A DNA stretch of 64,000 nucleotides from assembly GCF_000527035.1 (NCBI RefSeq), contig NZ_AZUK01000001.1, positions 2,554,001 through 2,618,000 of the forward strand. The letters are read 5' to 3'. The translations under genes were made by a program, and so were the position numbers. The notes under the pieces are model-generated. The model did not search any database and was not told the origin of the DNA. It saw only the letters and a list, made by a program, of their open reading frames with translations. The stretch is from Tolumonas lignilytica (GTDB lineage: Bacteria > Pseudomonadota > Gammaproteobacteria > Enterobacterales > Aeromonadaceae). Every line of letters starts with the position of its first letter. The stretch's first letter is position 1. Of this stretch, positions 47,249-57,366 are shown in pieces.

Positions 47249-48127
47249 TTCGGCAGCCACTCGTCGTTCCACCTCCAGAAATACGCTCAGGCTACGGGAG
47301 AGGTGTTTCTGTTTGTGGCGGATCAGGTAAAGCGGGCGCATCATGCGCCCCATTCCTTCGAGCTGCAAGGCGGCCACACGGCCGGTTTCCAGTTGCTCTT
47401 CGATCACGACTTTGGACAGGCAGCTGACGGTTTGGCTATGACTGACCGCGTGCTTGATCGCTTCGGAATTCCCGAGCTCCATGACCAGGTTGAGATGATG
47501 CAAGCGGGGCAAGAGTAACTGTTCGACGACTTCTCGGGTACCGGAACCACCTTCGCGCAAGATCCACTGACATTGCGCCAGCTGTTCTTCAGTCACGGTT
47601 TTTCCTGCCAGCGGATGATTGGCGGCGCTGAATAGCACCATTTCATCCTGTCGCCAGAGTTGACTCTCTAGCTCCATGCGATGACAAGGGCCTTCGATAA
47701 AACCAATGTCGACGTCGAAATTGGATACCGCCTCGGCGATATCGGCACTGTTGGCGACCCGTAATTCCAGTTGAATGCCTGGGAGTTGTTCACGATAACG
47801 GGCGATCACGGCAGGCAGCAGGTAATTGCCGATCGTGCTACTGGCCCCGATGCGTAACACGCTGCGCCCATCGGCAAACAGATTTTCCAGCTCTTGCGCC
47901 TGCTCTAGCAGCGCCTGTGCGCGAGGAAACAGCAGACGTGCATTTTCATTGACGATCAGGCGTTTTCCGGCGCGCTCGAATAATTGCACCCCGAGTTGAT
48001 TTTCAAGATCAGCCAACGCACTGCTGACAGCAGATTGGGACAATGCCAGCTTTTCAGCGCCACGTGTCGTGGACTGTGTATCGATAACGGCCAGAAAGAC
48101 CTCTAATTGACGCAGGGTAATATTCAT
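47237..48127 (-). CDS. yeiE: LysR-family regulator, YeiE-like
   Basis: The 296-residue protein has the LysR helix-turn-helix (TTRGAEKLALSQSAVSSALADLENQLGVQLFER) and an effector domain with DIGFIEGPCH, ILREGGSGTREVVEQLLL and MELGNSEAIKHAV, all characteristic of YeiE. YeiE in E. coli and relatives responds to sulfite or envelope/iron signals; the ligand here is not known. It is divergent from a GST gene, which may be a target. Confidence 0.8.
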   Translation of the reverse strand: MNITLRQLEVFLAVIDTQSTTRGAEKLALSQSAVSSALADLENQLGVQLFERAGKRLIVNENARLLFPRAQALLEQAQELENLFADGRSVLRIGASSTIGNYLLPAVIARYREQLPGIQLELRVANSADIAEAVSNFDVDIGFIEGPCHRMELESQLWRQDEMVLFSAANHPLAGKTVTEEQLAQCQWILREGGSGTREVVEQLLLPRLHHLNLVMELGNSEAIKHAVSHSQTVSCLSKVVIEEQLETGRVAALQLEGMGRMMRPLYLIRHKQKHLSRSLSVFLEVERRVAAELQS

Positions 48128-48318
48128 ACTGTTATCATTTTTTTGGATTGATTAGTTAAATATAATCATTTTTACTGATAAAAACATCTTATTGATGACA
48201 GATAAATAGCAAATCTACTTTCGCTGGCATGTTGTTGCAGGAATAGTTGACGCAAACAGTTAACCATTCCATTATCGATAATGTCAGGGTAATGGGTCTT
48301 CCAATCAAAGGAGATACA

Positions 48319-48921
48319 ATGAAACTGTATTATTCGCCTGGTGCTTGCTCACAGGCTTCTCATATCGCATTGCGTGAAGCGGGTCTGGATTTTCAGTTAG
48401 AGAAAGTGGATTTACGTCAGAAACTGACGGCTTCTGGTGAAGATTACCGTAACATCAATCCGCTCGGTTATGTGCCAGCCTTACAATTGGATAACGGCGA
48501 TGTGCTCACTGAAGGCCCAGCCATTATGCAGTTTATTGCCGATCAGGCCCCGGCTGCCCGGTTGCTGCCCGCCGAAGGCGCTGCTCGCTATCATGGCATT
48601 GGCTGGCTGAACTTTGTGGCGACTGAGTTACATAAAACCTGTTCGCCATTATTTGCACCGACGCTGACCGACGAACAGCGCAAACCGATCATCGACCGTG
48701 TTGCTACACGCCTGGATGCGTTAGAGAAACACTTCGCCACCAGCAGTTATTTATTAGGGGCACAGTTCAGTGTGGCCGATATCTATCTGTTTGTCGTGAC
48801 TGGCTGGTTTGGTCGCTTGAATATTCCACTGAAAAAATGGCCTCACATCGAGCGTTTCCGCGAAGTCATGGCGGCCCGGCCTGCGGTGCAGGAAGCTCTG
48901 GAAGCTGAAGGTCTGATCTGA
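48319..48921 (+). CDS. gstA: Glutathione S-transferase
   Basis: The 200-residue protein has the beta-class bacterial GST start MKLYYSPGACSQASHIALREAG with catalytic Cys10, the cis-Pro region LGYVPALQL, and TEGPAIMQFIAD as the glutathione-binding SNAIL-type motif. ATG 48319 is preceded by AAAGGAG; the frame open from 48247 is not supported. It probably conjugates glutathione to toxic compounds in the cytosol. Confidence 0.9.
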   Translation: MKLYYSPGACSQASHIALREAGLDFQLEKVDLRQKLTASGEDYRNINPLGYVPALQLDNGDVLTEGPAIMQFIADQAPAARLLPAEGAARYHGIGWLNFVATELHKTCSPLFAPTLTDEQRKPIIDRVATRLDALEKHFATSSYLLGAQFSVADIYLFVVTGWFGRLNIPLKKWPHIERFREVMAARPAVQEALEAEGLI

Positions 48922-48940
48922 TTTCATTCTGCGCCACAAG

Positions 48941-48964
48941 AAAGCCCGTCTGCGGGCTTTCTTC
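48941..48964 (+). terminator. Terminator of the GST gene
   Basis: AAAGCCCG and CGGGCTTT form an 8-bp stem with a TCTG loop, followed by CTTCT and a T-rich region. Confidence 0.8.
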
Positions 48965-49070
48965 TATCCTTTCGTTTTTTCTCTTTAGCGTTTTTTCCCT
49001 TTAGCTTTCGATTTTTCTTTCTGTGATGGCTTTGGCACAATGCGGCTATTCAGAGTTATGGAGAGATATT

Positions 49071-51512
49071 TTGTCCCATCTGCCGATTGATGAGGTGTTA
49101 CCGCAGATAGCCCAGGCTTGCCAGACATCTAATCAGCTGATCTTGCAGGCAGCGCCAGGCGCCGGTAAATCGACCGTGGTACCGCTCTTTTTGCTGCAAC
49201 AGTTACCGGGCTCGGGTCGCCTGATCATGCTGGAACCCCGGCGTCTAGCGGCGCGTAATATTGCGCTGTATCTGGCGCAGCAACTCAATGAGCCGGTTGG
49301 ACAGCGGGTGGGATATCGTGTGCGCGGGGAGCAGAAAGTCAGCGCAGCGACCCGGCTGGAGATTGTCACCGAAGGTATTTTGACGCGTATGCTGCAGCAA
49401 GACCCGGAGCTTTCGGGGGTTGATCTGCTGATCTTTGATGAGTTTCACGAGCGTAGTCTGCAGGCGGATACGGCCTTAGCCTTTGCGCTGGAAAGTCAGG
49501 CTGCCTTGCGACCCGATTTGAACATCGTGGTGATGTCCGCGACCCTGGATGGTTTGCCATTAGCGCAGTTAATGCCCGATGCCGTGATCTTGAACTGTCC
49601 GGGCCGAACCTATCCGATCACCTATCAATATCGTCCGGTGAACCGTCAACAAGCCTTGGTGCCCCAATGGGGCGCCGCGGTGCTGACGGCGCTACAAAAT
49701 GAATCGGGCAGCGTGCTGGTCTTTTTACCCGGCGCGAGCGAAATTGAACGAATGGCGGAATGGCTGCAGACGCGACTCCCGGCGGACATCGCGATTTTAC
49801 CGTTGTATGGCCGGTTACCTTTTGCCGAACAGCAACGCGCGATTTTGCCGTGCGAAGAAGGGCAACGAAAGGTCGTGCTGACCACTAATGTGGCGGAGAC
49901 GTCATTGACGATTGAGGGGATCCACATTGTTGTCGATTCCGGTCTGGAGCGCCGCAGCAGTTTTGACCTGAAAAGCGGGGTGACCCGCTTAGAAACCCGC
50001 CAGATAGCCAAGGCTTCAGCTACACAACGTGCAGGTCGGGCTGGGCGTCTTGGTCCGGGCGTCTGTTATCGGCTCTGGAATGAAGAGCAGCAAAGCCGCT
50101 TGGATGAACAGTCACCACCGGAAATTCTGCGCAGTGATCTGTCGTCTTTGTTGCTGGAAACAGCATTATGGGGATGTGCCCCGGAAACCTTACCTTTTCT
50201 GGATAAGCCTCCCGCTGCTGCGCTGGCGGCTGGGCGACAGTTATTACGTTGGCTGGAAATTTTTGATGACCAAGATCGTCTGACAGCAAAAGGCCAGCAA
50301 CAGGCCTTATTACCTTGTGAACCACGCCTGGGGCATCTGTTGTTCAGTGCCAAAGAGCTGGAATTGCAAGGCTATCAGGGCGCAGTAGCGACGGCCTGTT
50401 ATCTGGTGGCTTTACTGGAAGAGCGCGTGCTGGGGGATGACCCCGTTTCAGTGCAATTGCAGCGCTTTAGTCAGCGGCTACGTCCGGCGGCACAACGCTG
50501 GTGGCAGCGCATGAAGATGGCGGGAGCGCTGCCTTCCTGTTCTTGCGCGCAGGTTGATATTCTGGCGGCACTGGCCTGGCCGGATCGGATTGCCCGCAAA
50601 AGCGGTGAATTACGGTATCAACTGGCAAATGGTCAACGGGCCGATTTGTCGCCCGATCACCCCTGTCAGGGCCAGGAATGGCTGGTGGCTGTGTCGCTGC
50701 AGCAGAGCGAACAGGGACTGCGTATTTTCACTGCGGAATCACTGGATGTGGCGATGCTGGAAAAAACCGCCTCGCGCTTATTTCGCGAAGAAACCAGTTT
50801 GGGCTGGGACAGCAAAGAGGAGCGGGTCAGAGCAGAAAAACAATACTGTCTGGGTGCGATTGTGTTAAGGCGCCAGCCCCTAACCACGCTCACGGCAGAA
50901 CAAAAAGCCCAATGTCTGCTGGCCGGGATACGTGTTCATGGTCTGGGTTGTTTACCGTGGAGCGAACAGAGTGAACAATGGTTGCAACGCTGGCAATGTG
51001 CGGTGGAATGGCTCCCTGAACTCGGGCTGCCTGCCATCGATGACGCCACTCTGTTAGCAACATTAGAGGAGTGGTTGTTGCCACATCTTGATGGCGTCTC
51101 GCGTCTGGATGAGTTAAAACGTCTGCCGTTGCTGACGATTTTAAAAAATCGCCTGACCTGGTCGCAGCAGCAACAACTGGATGAATTACTGCCGGTCTGT
51201 TTTACTGCACCGACTGGCAGTCAGATCACCTTATGCTATGAGGCGGGGCGTTCACCGGTGCTGGCGGTTCGTATTCAGGAAATGTTCGGTCAGCGAGAAA
51301 CGCCCACGGTTGCACAAGGGCGTATTGCACTGCAGATTGAACTGTTGTCACCAGCCCGACGCCCGTTGCAAATCACGCAGGATTTACTGGCGTTCTGGCA
51401 GGGGGCCTATAACGACGTAAAGAAAGAGGGGAAGGGTCGTTATCCCAAACATTACTGGCCTGATGATCCGCTGCAGGCTATGCCTACCAAAACTGTTAAA
51501 CGATTAATGTAA
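49071..51512 (+). CDS. hrpB: ATP-dependent RNA helicase HrpB
   Basis: HrpB is a DEAH-box-type helicase. Motifs seen: GAPGAGKST-like AAPGAGKST (Walker A), DEFHERS (Walker B), SATLDG, TNVAETSLTIEGI and QRAGRAGR, followed by the HA2 and HrpB C-terminal domains. I prefer TTG 49071 because GGAGAG lies just upstream and the product then starts (M)SHLPIDEVLPQI, as E. coli HrpB starts MSSLPVAAVLPEL; the frame is open back to GTG 49023. The product has 813 residues. It lies 16 bp before mrcB, the same order as in E. coli. Confidence 0.9.
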   Translation: MSHLPIDEVLPQIAQACQTSNQLILQAAPGAGKSTVVPLFLLQQLPGSGRLIMLEPRRLAARNIALYLAQQLNEPVGQRVGYRVRGEQKVSAATRLEIVTEGILTRMLQQDPELSGVDLLIFDEFHERSLQADTALAFALESQAALRPDLNIVVMSATLDGLPLAQLMPDAVILNCPGRTYPITYQYRPVNRQQALVPQWGAAVLTALQNESGSVLVFLPGASEIERMAEWLQTRLPADIAILPLYGRLPFAEQQRAILPCEEGQRKVVLTTNVAETSLTIEGIHIVVDSGLERRSSFDLKSGVTRLETRQIAKASATQRAGRAGRLGPGVCYRLWNEEQQSRLDEQSPPEILRSDLSSLLLETALWGCAPETLPFLDKPPAAALAAGRQLLRWLEIFDDQDRLTAKGQQQALLPCEPRLGHLLFSAKELELQGYQGAVATACYLVALLEERVLGDDPVSVQLQRFSQRLRPAAQRWWQRMKMAGALPSCSCAQVDILAALAWPDRIARKSGELRYQLANGQRADLSPDHPCQGQEWLVAVSLQQSEQGLRIFTAESLDVAMLEKTASRLFREETSLGWDSKEERVRAEKQYCLGAIVLRRQPLTTLTAEQKAQCLLAGIRVHGLGCLPWSEQSEQWLQRWQCAVEWLPELGLPAIDDATLLATLEEWLLPHLDGVSRLDELKRLPLLTILKNRLTWSQQQQLDELLPVCFTAPTGSQITLCYEAGRSPVLAVRIQEMFGQRETPTVAQGRIALQIELLSPARRPLQITQDLLAFWQGAYNDVKKEGKGRYPKHYWPDDPLQAMPTKTVKRLM

Positions 51513-51528
51513 CAGGAATTATTATCTC

Positions 51529-53832
51529 GTGGCTAAGAAACCAAAAAAGAATACCGCGCCGGTTTATCCTTTCTGGCACTGGCGTCGCTGGATTGGACTG
51601 GCAATCAAACTGGGCTTGGTCGGCATCGCCTTCATGGTGTTGTTCGGCATTTATCTCGATAGTCTGATCCACAGCAAATTTGATACAGGGCAGAAATGGC
51701 AACTGCCTGCAGTGGTTTACAGTCGGCCGCTGGAATTATTCCCCGAACAGCGTTTGTCGCTGAAACAGATGCTGCATGAACTCAAGCTGCTGAATTACCG
51801 TGAAAGCCCGAATCCGAAAGGCCCGGGACAGTATGCCGTCAACGGCCAGCGCATGGTGGTGATCCGTCGCTCATTCAGTTTCGCTGATGGGATGGAAAAG
51901 GCGCGGCCACTGCTGCTGACCTTCAACGGCCAGCGTTTGGTCAACATCAAGAGTGCAGACAACCTGCACGATCTGGCCTATGTGCGCATGGATCCGGTGT
52001 TGTTGGATCGTCTCAGCAATGATGAGATGGAAGATCGTATCCTGCTGCATATCAATCAGGTGCCCCAGTCTTTTATCAACATGCTGCTGCTAGTGGAAGA
52101 TCGTGATTTCTATACGCATGGCGGTGTGTCTCTGCTCTCGATTGGCCGTGCTTTTCTGGCGAACCTGCGTGCCGGCCATGCGGTTCAGGGGGGAAGTACG
52201 CTGACCCAACAGTTGGCGAAAAATTACTTCCTGACCCGAGAACGCAGTATCTGGCGTAAGGTTCAGGAAGCTTACATGGCGGTGATCATTGATTACCGTT
52301 ATGACAAAAATCAGATCCTCGAAACTTACATGAACGAGATTTATCTCGGCCAGAATTTCGCGCAGGGGGTCTATGGATTTGGTCTGGCTTCCTATTTCTA
52401 CTTTGGGATGCCATTGAATGAGCTGGAACCGGATCAGATGGCGCTGCTGGTGACCATGGTTCGTGGGCCTTCTTACTATGATCCGTGGCGTTATCCGGAA
52501 CGGGCACAGCAGCGACGGGATATGATCCTGCGGCTGATGCTGGACAATAATCAGCTGTCACCAGATCAATACCAGACCTATCTGGCCCGTCCGCTCGGAT
52601 TGCTGGAACGCGGTCAGATGACGTTTGGCCGCACCCCGGCCTTCATGAGTCTGCTCCGCCGCGAATTACGTCAGCGCTTTGGTGATGCCTTCCTGAAACA
52701 GTCCGGGCTGAAAATTTTTACTAGTTTGGATCCGGTCGCGCAACAGGCAGCCGAGGAGGCCGTGGCATCACAACTGGATAACATTGAGACACGGACGAAA
52801 CACAAAGGCTTGCAAGGGGCCATGGTGGTGACCAATCGTCACTCCGGGGAAGTGTCTGCACTGGTTGGCGGTCGGGATGCCAACTATGCCGGTTTGAACC
52901 GGGCCTTGGATGCGCGTCGTCCGATTGGTTCACAGGTGAAACCGGCAGTCTATCTGACTGCGCTGGATCAGGGCTTCCACCTGGCGACGCCGTTGAAAGA
53001 TGAACCTTTGGAGTTGCGTAATCAGGGCGGGAAAGTCTGGGCACCACAGAACTACGACCGGACTTTCCGAGGCAATGTCCCTTTATACGCGGCGATGGCT
53101 AATTCCCTGAACGTGCCGACGGTCCGTCTGGGCATGGCGGTCGGCATTCCGGCGGTGGCCGAAACGTTGAAGAAAATGGGAGTGACGCAGGAGATCCCGA
53201 TGTTCCCTTCCTTGTTCCTCGGCATTCTGGAACTCTCACCGTATGAAGTGAATCAGGCATTCCTGACACTGGCAACGGAAGGGTTATATCAGCCGCTGAC
53301 CGCCATTCGTACGATTCTGGACAGTAATGATAAAGTGATTTATCAGCGGGCCGAGAAGGCGGAACGCAGGCTGGATAGCCAGTCTGCTTATTTGACCCTG
53401 TTTACCATGACGAAAGTAGCCAGCGTAGGTACGGCAAAGGTGTTGGCGTCGCAATTCCCTGGTGTGGTGCTGGCCGGTAAGACCGGTACCACGGATAACC
53501 TGCGTGATGCCTGGTTTACCGGTATGGATAACGATGAATTGATCACGACCTGGGTTGGCCGTGACGATAACCAGCCGGCCGGATTAACCGGTGCGAACGG
53601 TGCGTTACCCTTGTTCAGTGACTATATGAAACGTCGTGGTGTGAATTCACTGCGTCTGCCGGTGCCACAGGGTATTTCCATGGTGAACTTCAATATCGAA
53701 GGTAAACCGGTTGCCGGTGGATGCGGCGGGGCCATGATGTTGCCTGCTCGCACCGATAAATTACCACCGGCAGAAGCGTGCACCACCACACCGGTGGATT
53801 GGCTCAAACACATCTTCTCCAGCGGGGAATAA
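51529..53832 (+). CDS. mrcB: Bifunctional penicillin-binding protein 1B
   Basis: PBP1b polymerises and cross-links peptidoglycan and is activated by LpoB, also in this window. The 767-residue protein has a short basic cytoplasmic tail, one membrane anchor (about 23-47), a UB2H-type domain (about 60-150), a GT51 domain (LLVEDRDFYTHGGVS, GGSTLTQQLAKNYFLTRERS) and a transpeptidase domain with S-Q-V-K (active Ser), SLN and KTGTT. It starts at GTG 51529. Confidence 0.95.
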   Translation: MAKKPKKNTAPVYPFWHWRRWIGLAIKLGLVGIAFMVLFGIYLDSLIHSKFDTGQKWQLPAVVYSRPLELFPEQRLSLKQMLHELKLLNYRESPNPKGPGQYAVNGQRMVVIRRSFSFADGMEKARPLLLTFNGQRLVNIKSADNLHDLAYVRMDPVLLDRLSNDEMEDRILLHINQVPQSFINMLLLVEDRDFYTHGGVSLLSIGRAFLANLRAGHAVQGGSTLTQQLAKNYFLTRERSIWRKVQEAYMAVIIDYRYDKNQILETYMNEIYLGQNFAQGVYGFGLASYFYFGMPLNELEPDQMALLVTMVRGPSYYDPWRYPERAQQRRDMILRLMLDNNQLSPDQYQTYLARPLGLLERGQMTFGRTPAFMSLLRRELRQRFGDAFLKQSGLKIFTSLDPVAQQAAEEAVASQLDNIETRTKHKGLQGAMVVTNRHSGEVSALVGGRDANYAGLNRALDARRPIGSQVKPAVYLTALDQGFHLATPLKDEPLELRNQGGKVWAPQNYDRTFRGNVPLYAAMANSLNVPTVRLGMAVGIPAVAETLKKMGVTQEIPMFPSLFLGILELSPYEVNQAFLTLATEGLYQPLTAIRTILDSNDKVIYQRAEKAERRLDSQSAYLTLFTMTKVASVGTAKVLASQFPGVVLAGKTGTTDNLRDAWFTGMDNDELITTWVGRDDNQPAGLTGANGALPLFSDYMKRRGVNSLRLPVPQGISMVNFNIEGKPVAGGCGGAMMLPARTDKLPPAEACTTTPVDWLKHIFSSGE

Positions 53833-53844
53833 GCGGTTGGATGG

Positions 53845-53867
53845 ATGCGCCGCATAAGGCGGCGCAT
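53845..53867 (+). terminator. Terminator of mrcB
   Basis: ATGCGCCGC and GCGGCGCAT form a perfect 9-bp stem around ATAAG, then TCT. Confidence 0.65.
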
Positions 53868-53902
53868 TCTCAGCTGATGAGTGGGTGACCAGTCATGTGA
53901 GG

Positions 53903-54466
53903 CTAGCCCAGCATATCTTTCCGTACCTTGTCTGCGGTCTCCTGTCCTTGCAAGGCAGCCAGAATGGCCAATGCAAAATCAAGGCTGGTGGCCGGGCCCT
54001 GGCTAGTGATGAGTTTATGGGCCTTATCTATTACAACTCGCTCCTGACTGACCTGACCTGCGGGGAGTTGGCTTTGTGTGCCCGGATACCCGGTGACTTT
54101 GGCCGTACCGATCAAATCATGATGTGCCAGTACAAAGGCGGGAGAGGCGCAAATGGCCGCCCGCCACAACGCTTGTGCCTGCTGTTTTTTCAAAAGTTCA
54201 ATGACTAACGGGTTATCACGTAAATATTCCGCGCCGGGAATACCGCCGGGTAAGACCAGCACATCAAATGTTTCGTGTGCGACCTCTTCCAGTAAATGAT
54301 CGGCGACCAGATGAACACCGCGTGAGGCGACTACATCCCGTTGTTTATTGGGATTGATGGATGCCACCGTCACTTTGACATTGCCCCGGACCAGCGTATC
54401 GATGCTGGTCACCGTTTCAATTTCTTCGCAACCCGGAGCGATAATTACCAGTGCTCTTTTACTCAT
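53903..54466 (-). CDS. yajL: DJ-1/PfpI family protein YajL
   Basis: The 187-residue protein has the DJ-1 fold with nucleophile elbow AAICASPA (Cys106) and the supporting acidic residues in PGCEEIE (Glu14/15). YajL is an oxidative-stress chaperone and a proposed deglycase. It follows panE with 13 bp between; yajL, panE and yajQ also cluster in E. coli. Confidence 0.9.
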   Translation of the reverse strand: MSKRALVIIAPGCEEIETVTSIDTLVRGNVKVTVASINPNKQRDVVASRGVHLVADHLLEEVAHETFDVLVLPGGIPGAEYLRDNPLVIELLKKQQAQALWRAAICASPAFVLAHHDLIGTAKVTGYPGTQSQLPAGQVSQERVVIDKAHKLITSQGPATSLDFALAILAALQGQETADKVRKDMLG

Positions 54467-54479
54467 TAGCGTATCCTCA

Positions 54480-55382
54480 CTAAGTGGTGAATGTTGACTC
54501 TAATTTTTTGATTTTAAGATATAAATCCTGATGCAGTGGCAGTTTAATACCGATTTTTTCTGCCTGTTGCAGCAGATAGCCGGTGATATAGTCAATCTCG
54601 GTTTTACGCTGATGCGCGAGATCCTGCTGCATGGAGGAATAGTTCTGTGCGGTCTGTTCTGCCACCTTAAAAATCACCTCACACCATGCCGTGACCGGCT
54701 CGGTAAAACTCTCGGCAATCAGCAAAGGATGCAACTCTTCACACAGCGCGTTCACTTCAGCCTGGTGCTCCGACAACATCCCATTGGGTTGATTATAGAG
54801 GGCCGTGAGCGGGTTGATGATGGCGTTGACTACCAGTTTTCGCCATTGCCGTTCGCGGATCTGATCACTCCAGGCGGCATGGCCCAGTGCATTTGCCAGC
54901 GGCGGGATTAGTGATTGGTAGTGCGTTCCAGCTTCATTCAGCGCGCCAAGCCAGGTTTCGCCCAGGCCGGTATGCTTGATGTGATGGGGATCTTTTTTGA
55001 AAGCCCCGCAGCTGGTGACGCCGGTTAAGAGCGGGTTTTGAGGAAAGTGCGTCAGCAGCCATTCCTCGGGGCCCATGCCATTATGCAGCAGCACGATCGG
55101 GCATGAATGGGGGAGTTTGCCAACCAGCGCCTCCAGCGCCGGGATCACCTGCCAGACTTTCGTCGTCACCAACAGCAGCGTAAGGTCGGAGACAGCCTGA
55201 TGACTGATGCAGGGCAGTTCACACATGCAGAAAGAGCCATCCAACAGTTCCAGCATCATCGGATGCGAGGCGTGTTGCCGGGCGCATCGGGTATCCAGCA
55301 GATTCACATCTTGTCCGGTGCGTAGCAGATGAGTGGCAAACAAGGAGCCAATCGCTCCGGCACCCAGGATCGTCCATTGCAT
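54480..55382 (-). CDS. panE: 2-dehydropantoate 2-reductase PanE
   Basis: PanE reduces ketopantoate to pantoate with NADPH in pantothenate and CoA synthesis. The 300-residue protein has the nucleotide-binding motif LGAGAIGSLFA at the start, LLHNGMGPEEWL, and WRKLVVNAIINPLTAL with the catalytic Lys, plus the C-terminal EIDYITGYLL. It is divergent from yajQ. Confidence 0.94.
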   Translation of the reverse strand: MQWTILGAGAIGSLFATHLLRTGQDVNLLDTRCARQHASHPMMLELLDGSFCMCELPCISHQAVSDLTLLLVTTKVWQVIPALEALVGKLPHSCPIVLLHNGMGPEEWLLTHFPQNPLLTGVTSCGAFKKDPHHIKHTGLGETWLGALNEAGTHYQSLIPPLANALGHAAWSDQIRERQWRKLVVNAIINPLTALYNQPNGMLSEHQAEVNALCEELHPLLIAESFTEPVTAWCEVIFKVAEQTAQNYSSMQQDLAHQRKTEIDYITGYLLQQAEKIGIKLPLHQDLYLKIKKLESTFTT

Positions 55383-55522
55383 AAGCAGGTTAACTCGCTG
55401 TCGTATTTAACAATAATAATAGGATGCTAACCGAGATCCGCTCGCTTTAGCAGGGGATTACCTTCATTCAGACTCGGATTTCTGCTAAATTTAGCGGCAA
55501 TTTGTAATCAGGAGAATCCTCT

Positions 55523-56005
55523 ATGCCGTCTTTTGACATTGTATCTGAAGTCGCGATGAACGAAATTCAGAACGCGGTAGAAAATGCGAACCGCGAAATC
55601 CAGAGCCGCTTTGATTTTCGTGGCGTTGATGCCTCCTTTGAATTGAACAAAGAAGAGATCAAAATGGGCGCGGATGCGGATTTCCAACTGAAACAGATGA
55701 TCGATATTCTGCGGGACAAAGTGACCAAGCGCGGTATTGATATCAACTGTCTGGATGTTGGCGAGGTGGAACATTCCGGTAAGCGTTACTTCCAGGTGAT
55801 CAAACTGAAGCAGGGCATTGAAACGGATGTGGCCAAGAAACTGATCAAAATGATCAAGGATGCCAAAATCAAAGTGCAAACCGCTATTCAGGGTGATGAA
55901 GTGCGGGTAACGGGCAAAAAGCGTGACGATTTGCAGGAAGCGATTGCGTTGATTCGTCAGGCTGAGTTGGGTCAGTCCTTCCAGTTTACCAATTTCCGGG
56001 ATTAA
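55523..56005 (+). CDS. yajQ: YajQ family nucleotide-binding protein
   Basis: The 160-residue protein [26 protein letters not shown]...RFDFRG is almost the E. coli YajQ sequence. Family members bind nucleotides and some bind cyclic di-GMP. It is divergent from panE and ends with a terminator. Confidence 0.95.
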   Translation: MPSFDIVSEVAMNEIQNAVENANREIQSRFDFRGVDASFELNKEEIKMGADADFQLKQMIDILRDKVTKRGIDINCLDVGEVEHSGKRYFQVIKLKQGIETDVAKKLIKMIKDAKIKVQTAIQGDEVRVTGKKRDDLQEAIALIRQAELGQSFQFTNFRD

Positions 56006-56025
56006 TGCCCCGGCGATAAAAACCT

Positions 56026-56061
56026 AGCCTCCTGAGTGCAAGTGCCTCCGGAGGCTTTATT
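56026..56061 (+). terminator. Terminator of yajQ
   Basis: AGCCTCC and GGAGGCT pair, followed by TTATTTTT. Confidence 0.65.
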
Positions 56062-56075
56062 TTTAGGGAGCCGTC

Positions 56076-57317
56076 ATGCCGCAACTGCACTGGTCGCAAC
56101 AACTGTTTACCCGCCGTATGCTGATTTGTGTGTTTACCGGGTTCAGTTCTGGCCTGCCGCTTTATCTGCTGCTGAATTTGATCCCCGCCTGGTTGAAAAC
56201 AGAACAGATTGACCTGAAGGCGATAGGTTTACTGTCGCTGGTACAGTTTCCCTATACCTGGAAATTTATCTGGTCGCCGTTGATGGATCGTTTTCCGATT
56301 TTAGGATTGGGGCGGCGTCGCGGCTGGATGTTGGTTTCTCAGTTGGCTTTAGTGCTGGCGATCGGTCTGATGGGGTTTCTGTCGCCCCAAACCTCCTTGT
56401 GGAGCATTGCCTATCTGGCGCTGGGCATTGCCTTTTTCAGTGCCAGCCAAGATATCGTGCTCGATGCCTATCGCCGTGAAATTCTCAGTGATCGGGAGTT
56501 GGGGCTAGGCAATTCGGTGCATGTGAATGCCTATCGCATTGCCGGGTTGGTGCCGGGCTCATTGTCATTGATTCTGGCCGATCACTTGCCATGGCACTGG
56601 GTTTTCCCGATCACGGCCTTGTTTATGTTGCCGGGGCTGATGCTGACACTGCTGTGTCAGGAGCCGGTGGCTGTCCGCTCACCGCGTACTTTACGAGAGG
56701 CGGTCATTGAACCTTTTCATGAGTTTATCCAGCGTCAGGGTGTACAAAATGCCTTACTCATTCTGGCCTTTATCTTTCTGTATAAGCTCGGTGACAGCAT
56801 GGCTACTTCGCTGGCAACCCCGTTTTATCAGGATATTGGATTTAGTAAAACCGAGATTGGTCTGATTGCAAAACATGCCGGACTCTGGCCGAGCGTCATC
56901 GGTGGCATGCTGGGTGGGATCTGGATGCTGCGCTTAGGGATCAACCGTGCACTCTGGTTGTTTGGGCTGGTACAGATACTGGCGATCTTCGGATTTTATT
57001 TTCTGGCCGGAATAGGGCACGACCGTATGGCGCTGGCGGGTGTAATTGGTTTTGAGGCATTTGGTGTCGGTATTGGTACTGCTGCTTTCACCGCGTTTAT
57101 TGCCCGGACAACCGATCCTCGTTATACCGCCACGCAATTTGCTTTATTTACCAGCTTGGCAGCTGTTCCCCGTACTTTCTTCAATGCCAGTACCGGCTGG
57201 CTGGTCGAATCGTTCGGGTGGCAGCATTTCTTCCTGCTATGTGCGGTACTGGCGATCCCCGGTATGTTGTTGCTGCTGAAAGTGGCGCCGTGGCAAGCAG
57301 AGGCGAATCGGGAATAA
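56076..57317 (+). CDS. ampG: AmpG-family muropeptide permease (MFS)
   Basis: AmpG imports anhydro-muropeptides released from the cell wall. The 413-residue MFS protein has about 12 membrane segments and AmpG motifs FSSGLPLYLL, VQFPYTWKFIWSPLMDR, GLGRRRGWM, SASQDIVLDAYRREIL and YKLGDSMATSLATPFY. It is shorter than E. coli AmpG (491), which carries extra segments. It ends at a hairpin facing ppiA. Confidence 0.87.
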   Translation: MPQLHWSQQLFTRRMLICVFTGFSSGLPLYLLLNLIPAWLKTEQIDLKAIGLLSLVQFPYTWKFIWSPLMDRFPILGLGRRRGWMLVSQLALVLAIGLMGFLSPQTSLWSIAYLALGIAFFSASQDIVLDAYRREILSDRELGLGNSVHVNAYRIAGLVPGSLSLILADHLPWHWVFPITALFMLPGLMLTLLCQEPVAVRSPRTLREAVIEPFHEFIQRQGVQNALLILAFIFLYKLGDSMATSLATPFYQDIGFSKTEIGLIAKHAGLWPSVIGGMLGGIWMLRLGINRALWLFGLVQILAIFGFYFLAGIGHDRMALAGVIGFEAFGVGIGTAAFTAFIARTTDPRYTATQFALFTSLAAVPRTFFNASTGWLVESFGWQHFFLLCAVLAIPGMLLLLKVAPWQAEANRE

Positions 57318-57318
57318 A

Positions 57319-57346
57319 AAACCGGCAAGGTTTCCCCTACCGGTTT
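57319..57346. terminator. Bidirectional hairpin between ampG and ppiA
   Basis: AAACCGG and CCGGTTT pair, with an additional internal AGG/CCC pairing; an A-run on one side gives a T-run for the minus strand. Confidence 0.6.
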
Positions 57347-57366
57347 GATTCATGCAAAACGTGCTA

